DNA of 64,000 nucleotides, taken from NCBI RefSeq assembly GCF_015353075.1, contig NZ_CP064187.1, positions 2,356,001-2,420,000 of the forward strand, read 5' to 3'. Shown piece after piece: positions 59,156 through 64,000 of this stretch; within the stretch, counting starts at the first letter, position 1, and every line of letters starts with the position of its first letter. Under the pieces are notes generated by a model. That model worked only from the letters and a program-made list of their open reading frames with translations, was not told where the DNA came from and searched no databases. Origin of the DNA: Rhizobium sp. 007 (lineage in GTDB: Bacteria > Pseudomonadota > Alphaproteobacteria > Rhizobiales > Rhizobiaceae). The position numbers and the translations under genes were made by a program.

Positions 59156-60931
59156 TTGCGATCACCCGTAGCGTCCGGCAGCCGCCGCTTTCAGCTCATT
59201 CTGCTCAAGCCGTCGCATTATGACGACGACGGCTATGTGATCCGCTGGTGGCGGGCCATGATCCCTTCGAACTCGCTGGCGGCTCTCTTTGGCATTGCAG
59301 CAGACTGCGCGGAGCGCGAAGTGCTCGGCCCCGGCGTCGGCATCGACATCAAGGTGATCGACGAAACCAATACCCGCGTGCATATTCCGGAACTGCTCGC
59401 GCTGCTGAGGCAGCACGGTAATTTCGGCATGGTCGCGCTTGTCGGCGTTCAGTCGAACCAGTATCCGCGGGCGCTCGACATTGCCCGGCCGTTTCGCGCG
59501 GCGGGCATTCCCGTCTCGATGGGCGGCTTTCACGTTTCCGGTTGTCTTTCGATGCTCGACGGCAAGGCGGTCGAACTCGACGCCTGCCGGGAGATGGGAA
59601 TTTCGATGTTCGCCGGCGAGGCAGAAGGCAGGCTCGACAAGGTCTTGCAGGACGCGGCCTATGGCGAGCTCGAGCCCGTCTACAATTTCATGAACGACCT
59701 TCCGGGCATCGGCGGCACGCCTGTGCCCTTCCTGCCCAAAAAGAATGTCGAACACACGCTCGGGCTAAGCAGCAGCTTCGATGCCGGCCGCGGTTGCCCC
59801 TACCAGTGCTCGTTCTGCACGATCATCAACGTGCAGGGCCGCAAATCCCGTTTCCGCTCCACCGACGATATCGAAAAGCTGGTGCGGATGAACTGGGCGC
59901 AGGGCATCCACAAATTTTTCATCACCGACGACAACTTCGCCCGCAACAGGGACTGGGAAGCGATCTTCGACCGGCTGATCGAACTGAAGGAAAGGCATGG
60001 CATCCCGCTCGGCCTAATGATCCAGGTCGATACGCTCTGTCACAAGATCCCGCACTTCATCGAAAAGGCAAAACGCGCCGGCGTCACGCGGGTCTTCATC
60101 GGCCTGGAGAACGTCAATCCGGACAACCTGACGGCCGCCAAGAAGAACCAGAACAAGATCACCGAATACCGGAAGATGCTGCTCGCCTGGAAAGCGCAGG
60201 GCATCATGACGCTCGCAGGTTACATCCTCGGCTTTCCTTCCGACACGCCGGAAACCATTCGCCGCGACATCAAGATCATTCAGCACGAGCTGCCGCTCGA
60301 TGTCATCGAGTTCTTCGTCCTGACGCCGCTGCCGGGCTCGGAGGATCACCAGACACTCTGGCGCAAGGGTATCCCGATGGACGCCGACCTCAATACCTAT
60401 GACGTCGAACATGTCTGCACTGCGCACGAGAAGATGAGCCGGCAGGAATGGGAGAGCATCTATCACGAGGCCTGGTCGCTTTACTATTCGCCGGAGCATG
60501 TGAAGACGTTGCTGCGCCGGGCCGTTGCGAGCGGCTTGCCGCTTGCAAGCCTCGTCAAGGTGCTGGTGTCCTTTGCAACAACGGTGCCGCTCGAAAAAGT
60601 GCATCCCCTGCAAAGCGGTCTGCTGCGGCTGAAGCACCCCTCGGAACGGCGGCCCGGATTGCCGCAGCAGCATCCCCTCGTCTTCTGGCCGCAATTCGTG
60701 TGGGAAACCGTTGCCAAGCACGTCGCGTTGGCAGGCTCCATCCTGCGCATGAGCGCAACTGCGTTCCTCATCAAAAGAAATCCGGCATCAAAAAACTACA
60801 TGGACCAGGCGCTGACGCCGGTTGATGACAGCGAGGAAGAGAAGCTCGATCTGTTCACCAAGACAGCCGGCGGTACCGCGGCCGTCACGCATGTGCGGAA
60901 AATCGCGCAGTTGACCCATGCCAACCATTAG
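59156..60931 (+). CDS. B12-binding domain radical SAM protein
   Basis: 591 residues from a TTG at 59156. The N-terminal part (about 10-200) is a cobalamin-binding-like domain (RWWRAMIPSNSLAALFGIA, FGMVALVGVQSNQYPRALDI, PVSMGGFHVSG). The radical SAM core has the [4Fe-4S] motif CPYQCSFC (Cys214, 218, 221) in FDAGRGCPYQCSFCTIINVQ, and GLENVNPDNLTAAKKNQNK. A C-terminal extension of about 150 residues is of unknown fold. Such proteins do radical methylation, cyclisation or rearrangement of lipids and cofactors. The substrate is not apparent from neighbours. Monocistronic, flanked by convergent genes. Confidence 0.9.
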   Translation: MRSPVASGSRRFQLILLKPSHYDDDGYVIRWWRAMIPSNSLAALFGIAADCAEREVLGPGVGIDIKVIDETNTRVHIPELLALLRQHGNFGMVALVGVQSNQYPRALDIARPFRAAGIPVSMGGFHVSGCLSMLDGKAVELDACREMGISMFAGEAEGRLDKVLQDAAYGELEPVYNFMNDLPGIGGTPVPFLPKKNVEHTLGLSSSFDAGRGCPYQCSFCTIINVQGRKSRFRSTDDIEKLVRMNWAQGIHKFFITDDNFARNRDWEAIFDRLIELKERHGIPLGLMIQVDTLCHKIPHFIEKAKRAGVTRVFIGLENVNPDNLTAAKKNQNKITEYRKMLLAWKAQGIMTLAGYILGFPSDTPETIRRDIKIIQHELPLDVIEFFVLTPLPGSEDHQTLWRKGIPMDADLNTYDVEHVCTAHEKMSRQEWESIYHEAWSLYYSPEHVKTLLRRAVASGLPLASLVKVLVSFATTVPLEKVHPLQSGLLRLKHPSERRPGLPQQHPLVFWPQFVWETVAKHVALAGSILRMSATAFLIKRNPASKNYMDQALTPVDDSEEEKLDLFTKTAGGTAAVTHVRKIAQLTHANH

Positions 60932-60937
60932 GCTTGA

Positions 60938-61828
60938 TCAAGCCTCAGCCATCCGGGCGCTTTTCCGGTTCGTCAGATAGACGCCGGTGACGACCACGAT
61001 CGTTCCGATGATCAGCGGCACGGTCAGCGGTTCGCCGAAAGCGATGAAGGCCTCGATGGCGACCGTTGGCGGCATCAGGTAGATCAGCGATGCGGCCCGC
61101 GAGACCTGGCCGCGGCGGATCAGGTAAAGAAGCAGCCCGATCCCGCCCATCGACAGACCGAAGACCGACCAGATCAGCGCGCCGAAAGCCTCTGGCGTTG
61201 CATCGAAATGCAGGCGCTCGAAGGCGAGCGCGAGCGGCAGGGTGACGATAAGCGCCCCGACATATTGCATTGTCGCGATCGTCTTGAGATCACCCGTCTG
61301 CAAGTGTTTCTTCTGGTAGATCGTGCCGTATGTCACGGAGACCATGGCGATTAGGTTGATCGCGAGCGGCACCGCAGCGTGAACGAGGCTCGCGGAGGCT
61401 GGATCGAACAGTTTCGGGGAAACGGCGATCGCTATGCCGAAGAAGCCGAGGAGAAGTCCGAACTTCTGGGTGGGCTGCAGGCGTTCGCCGATCAGGAAGG
61501 GCGCCACCATCGCCGTCAGCAGAGGCTGCAGCGCGGCGATGATCCCGGAAATGCCAGCCGCAACGCCATTGGCAATCGCCCACCACAGGCCGGCAAGATA
61601 GAATCCGTGCAGAAAGAAACCGGAATAGATCGCGCGCAGAACCGTCGCGCGATCCGGCCATTTCGCCTTCAGCACCCAGCAGAGACCGAAAAACGCCAGC
61701 GCCGAAAGCGCATAACGGATGCCGAGGAAGGTGAAGGGCTCCGAATGGCGTGCTGCATATTTCGCGACGACCCAGCCGGTGGACCAAAGCAGGACAAAAA
61801 TGGCGGGAGCGAAACGATCAAGGGTCAT
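60938..61828 (-). CDS. EamA/DMT-family transporter
   Basis: 296 residues from the ATG at 61828; the frame is open to 62146 but overlaps the next gene. Ten helices in two EamA repeats: ILLWSTGWVVAKYAARHSEP-like start, ANGVAAGISGIIAALQPLLT, RRGQVSRAASLIYLMPPTVA and FGEPLTVPLIIGTIVVVTGV. It is an inner-membrane exporter or importer of metabolites, often amino acids. Substrate unknown. The start of homology, MTLDRFAPAIFVLLWSTGWV, supports this start codon. Confidence 0.88.
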   Translation of the reverse strand: MTLDRFAPAIFVLLWSTGWVVAKYAARHSEPFTFLGIRYALSALAFFGLCWVLKAKWPDRATVLRAIYSGFFLHGFYLAGLWWAIANGVAAGISGIIAALQPLLTAMVAPFLIGERLQPTQKFGLLLGFFGIAIAVSPKLFDPASASLVHAAVPLAINLIAMVSVTYGTIYQKKHLQTGDLKTIATMQYVGALIVTLPLALAFERLHFDATPEAFGALIWSVFGLSMGGIGLLLYLIRRGQVSRAASLIYLMPPTVAIEAFIAFGEPLTVPLIIGTIVVVTGVYLTNRKSARMAEA

Positions 61829-61949
61829 GGGAGGCCTGGGGGCAATGCGGTATCGGGCGCTGATAGCCCCCAAGCGCCCTCGCGTCAAAGGCGAAGCATT
61901 GATACTTATTTCAAGTTTCGCTGATGATTGGCGCAAAAAGCGGAAATGA

Positions 61950-61965
61950 CCGGGCGTCTGCCCGG
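61950..61965 (-). terminator. hairpin downstream of inositol dehydrogenase gene
   Basis: CCGGGC and GCCCGG form a 6-bp stem around GTCT, about 35 bases after the stop of the leftward iolG-like gene. On the minus strand it is followed by ATTTCC, then CTTTTT further on. A weak intrinsic terminator. Confidence 0.45.
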
Positions 61966-62000
61966 CCATCTCATGCGCAGCTTGCGGCCGGGAGTTGCCG

Positions 62001-62993
62001 TCAGCCGATCTTGATGAGCTTGCCTTCCTTGACGGACTGGACCGCCGCATCGGCGAGTGCCAGCGCGGCAAGGCCGTCGGCGCCGGAGGGCGAAATCGTT
62101 GCGTCCTTCTCGACTGCGGCGATGAAGCTTGCGATCTCGTTGGCATAGGCTTCCGTGTAACGGGTCATGAAGAAGTCGTGCAGCGGCGGGCGCGTGTAGC
62201 CGTCACTGTTGGCGACTTCGATCGAGACCGGACGCTGATTCTCGGCCGCCACCATTCCCTCCGAACCGTGCACTTCGATGCGCTGGTCGTAGCCGTACGT
62301 GGCGCGGCGGGAGTTGGAGATGATCGCCTGCTTGCCGGACTTCGTCTGCAGGATGACCGAAACGCTGTCATAGTCGCCCGCCTCGCCGATTGCCTTGTCG
62401 ACAAGGACAGCGGCCGTTGCGGTTACCGAGACCGGCTCCTCGCCAAGCAGGAAGCGGGCCATGTCGAAGTCGTGGATCGTCATGTCGCGGAAGATGCCGC
62501 CAGAGCGCTTGATGTAGTCGACAGGCGGGGCCCCGGGATCGCGCGAGGTGATTGTCACCATCTCGACCTCGCCGATGCGGCCGTCGTCGATTGTCTTGCG
62601 CACGGCCATGAAATGCGGGTCGAAGCGGCGATTGAAACCGACCATCAGCTTCGCCTTAGTCTCATCGACAACCTTGATGCAGGCCTTGACACGGGCAACG
62701 TCGAGATCGATCGGCTTTTCGCAGAAGATCGCCTTGCCGGCCCGCGCGAAGCGCTCGATCAGATCCGCGTGCGTGTCGGTCGGCGTGCAGATAACGACGG
62801 CGTCGATATCCTTGGCCGCCTCGATCGCCTCGATCGTCCGGAGCTCGCAGCCATAAGCGGAAGCGATCGCTTCAGCCGCCTGAGGAAGCGCGTCGGCGAC
62901 GGCGACGAGCTTCGCATTCGCGTCGCCGCTCACGGCTTTCGCGTGAACCTTGCCGATGCGGCCGGCGCCGAGAAGACCAAATCTGACTGTCAT
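62001..62993 (-). CDS. iolG: inositol 2-dehydrogenase
   Basis: 330 residues from the ATG at 62993 with AGGGAGG ideally spaced; the longer frame to 63077 is not conserved. Gfo/Idh/MocA features: the NAD site FGLLGAGRIGKVHAKAVSG, the catalytic EKPID (IFCEKPIDLD), the Asp/His-type DMTIHDFDMARFLLGEEP and GGIFRD. It oxidises myo-inositol to scyllo-inosose. Rhizobia use inositol for rhizopine catabolism and rhizosphere growth. No other iol genes are adjacent. A related sugar alcohol is possible. Confidence 0.92.
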   Translation of the reverse strand: MTVRFGLLGAGRIGKVHAKAVSGDANAKLVAVADALPQAAEAIASAYGCELRTIEAIEAAKDIDAVVICTPTDTHADLIERFARAGKAIFCEKPIDLDVARVKACIKVVDETKAKLMVGFNRRFDPHFMAVRKTIDDGRIGEVEMVTITSRDPGAPPVDYIKRSGGIFRDMTIHDFDMARFLLGEEPVSVTATAAVLVDKAIGEAGDYDSVSVILQTKSGKQAIISNSRRATYGYDQRIEVHGSEGMVAAENQRPVSIEVANSDGYTRPPLHDFFMTRYTEAYANEIASFIAAVEKDATISPSGADGLAALALADAAVQSVKEGKLIKIG

Positions 62994-63146
62994 GAGAACC
63001 TCCCTGGAATTCGGAACAAATAAACCGAATTGTGACAATTGTGGAATTTTCATTCCATTTTCTGTTCGAGCCGTCAAGCCCGTTGCCCTTTCACATTCTC
63101 GAAATCCATCCTAAAGACAAGTGATCGAAATATGACCGGGGGACAC

Positions 63147-63383
63147 ATGCAGCTGATCGATCCAAACCATCCGGCCTACCGCCGCGTCTGGGTGCGGGCG
63201 CTGATCGTGGGCCTGTGCCTGGGCTGGGCGGCGCTGGAGTTCATTACCGGCGACCCGTTCTGGGGCGTGCTATCGGCCGGCGCCGGCGTCTATGCTTTCT
63301 ACATGCTCTTCTGGACTTTCAAGCCGCAGCCACCCGCCGAACCCGCCCAGCCTCCCAAACCGGAAGAGACGGACCCCGAATAA
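63147..63383 (+). CDS. small inner-membrane protein
   Basis: 78 residues from ATG 63147 (GGGGGA site); ATG 63132 is an alternative. MQLIDPNHPAYRRVWVR is followed by two helices (about 18-36 ALIVGLCLGWAALEFITG and 41-57 GVLSAGAGVYAFYMLFW), then a Pro/Glu-rich cytosolic tail (PQPPAEPAQPPKPEETD). A rhizobial small membrane protein of unknown role. It converges on the J-domain-like gene, with stops adjacent. Confidence 0.7.
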   Translation: MQLIDPNHPAYRRVWVRALIVGLCLGWAALEFITGDPFWGVLSAGAGVYAFYMLFWTFKPQPPAEPAQPPKPEETDPE

Positions 63384-63869
63384 TCAGCGGCCGCGACGGC
63401 GCACGGCTTCATCGATCAGCAGGTTCGCGAGCATCATGCGCTTCGTTGCATTCTCCCGGAATGCAGGCGCGACGCGATCGGGATGGTTCGACTTGGCAAA
63501 GGCACGGCGCTTTTCGTTCAGCGTCTGCAGCGTATCGGCGGCTGTGATGGAGAGCTCCGCAGCGATATCGGCAGGCGCAGTGCGCGCAAGATGTTCCGGC
63601 ATGACGGGTTCCGGCTCAGGCTCCGCAAGGGGCTGCGCCTGGATGTCCTCGTCTGCCCCGGCAACAGGCGTCTCCAGTTCCAGATTATCGAGATAGGCTT
63701 GGCCCGCCCGTTGCGAGGCCGCTGATACGCCCTCCATCACGTCGAAGGCGAGACCGGTGGTAAAGCCATGGACGCGATGCGCGACGGACGCCTCTGCCTC
63801 GTCTTCGCTCTCTTCTTCTGCTTTCAGCCGCTCCAGAACGGATTGAAAAACCGATTGCCCGAACAACAT
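63384..63869 (-). CDS. J-domain-like protein
   Basis: A 161-residue protein. The C-terminal part (about 108-155) resembles a DnaJ domain: TAADTLQTLNEKRRAFAKSN followed by HPD (129-131) in SNHPDRVAPAF and ENATKRMMLANLLIDEAVRR. The HPD tripeptide is the Hsp70-activating motif. The N-terminal half is acidic and low complexity (AEEESEDEAEASVA; QPLAEPEPEPVMPEHL), unlike DnaJ. Possibly a specialised Hsp70 co-chaperone. No DnaK gene is adjacent. Confidence 0.75.
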   Translation of the reverse strand: MLFGQSVFQSVLERLKAEEESEDEAEASVAHRVHGFTTGLAFDVMEGVSAASQRAGQAYLDNLELETPVAGADEDIQAQPLAEPEPEPVMPEHLARTAPADIAAELSITAADTLQTLNEKRRAFAKSNHPDRVAPAFRENATKRMMLANLLIDEAVRRRGR

Positions 63870-63926
63870 GCCCCTTCCCTTCGAAGTGGCGCATTGAACA
63901 CCGCCAGCATGGCGCCGGGCTTGCGC

Positions 63927-64000
63927 TCATCCTCCCTGCTTCCGGCTTTCCTCGAGGATGAGGTCGTAGAGAAGCCGCGCGCTCGGAGGCAGGGCGCGCT
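63927..64000 (-). CDS. partial CDS at window end (C-terminus)
   Basis: The reverse frame ends RALPPSARLLYDLILEESRK then QGG and a stop at 63927. LPPSARLLYDLIL resembles the tail of a LysR-type regulator effector domain (PP.AR.L.D.L). The gene continues beyond the window, so this is only a hint. Confidence 0.4.
   Translation of the reverse strand, partial: RALPPSARLLYDLILEESRKQGG

Noticed and set aside
1..64000. CRISPR arrays, tRNA, rRNA genes
   Set aside because: No regularly spaced repeats and no recognisable tRNA cloverleaf or rRNA signature were seen by eye; a dedicated scan could still find a missed tRNA.

Overview
The window is chromosomal-type DNA from a high-GC alphaproteobacterium of the order Rhizobiales, most likely Rhizobiaceae (Rhizobium, Sinorhizobium or Agrobacterium-like). 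The pointers are a BacA/SbmA peptide transporter, the gene order bdhA-xdhA-xdhB-xdhC, mosaic intergenic repeats of the rhizobial RIME type, many alphaproteobacterial regulators, and strong codon-position GC bias. No rRNA, tRNA or CRISPR array was seen. Names rest on sequence motifs and family knowledge; no database search was possible.

Layout. 1-1480: end of an oligopeptide/dipeptide ABC importer operon (two ATPases). 1617-6449: small secreted proteins (one frameshifted), a KDG kinase, a GT4 glycosyltransferase, and an exported esterase divergent from an OhrR-like regulator. 6947-15841: housekeeping and envelope genes (der GTPase, a membrane TPR protein, NnrU, polysaccharide deacetylase, bacA, an MFS transporter, a PadR regulator, methionine aminopeptidase). 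15883-23393: flavin monooxygenase-like protein, SRPBCC protein, an ECF42-type sigma factor with its YCII/DGPF partner, a TetR/DUF1348 pair, an acyltransferase, and glycerol kinase.

23615-46289 is the metabolic core: purine degradation. bdhA-xdhA-xdhB-xdhC, a LysR regulator, puuD (urate hydroxylase) and guaD run rightward. puuE-uraD-alc-allA-hiuH run leftward from 46289. Together they take guanine or xanthine through urate, 5-hydroxyisourate, OHCU, allantoin and allantoate to ureidoglycolate and glyoxylate. An accessory stretch (about 33.97-41.5 kb) separates the two halves. It holds intact genes (LysR, quinone oxidoreductase, lldD, a C39-like cysteine peptidase candidate, a PaiB/MocR pair) mixed with gene remnants: a HigA-like antitoxin, an IS1182-type transposase, an amidase, a tautomerase and possibly a LysE exporter. 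A MntA-HepT (MNT-HEPN) toxin-antitoxin pair sits inside the leftward ureide operon, between alc and allA.

46.4-48.15 kb is an IS200/IS605-family element with divergent tnpA and tnpB. TnpA has lost one histidine of its HUH motif and tnpB is frameshifted. It abuts the stop codon of azlD. 48.14-64 kb: azlCD, AraC, DUF1045, a stand-alone MnmC1-like oxidase beside mnmD, a large cytosolic PAS hybrid histidine kinase, a tyrosine-rich secreted protein, an RhlE-type helicase, a B12-binding radical SAM protein, a DMT transporter, an inositol 2-dehydrogenase, a small membrane protein and a J-domain-like protein. No complete novel system is proven. The best leads are the TA module in the ureide operon, the damaged tnpA/tnpB element, the split MnmC pair and the OhrR-like/esterase pair.
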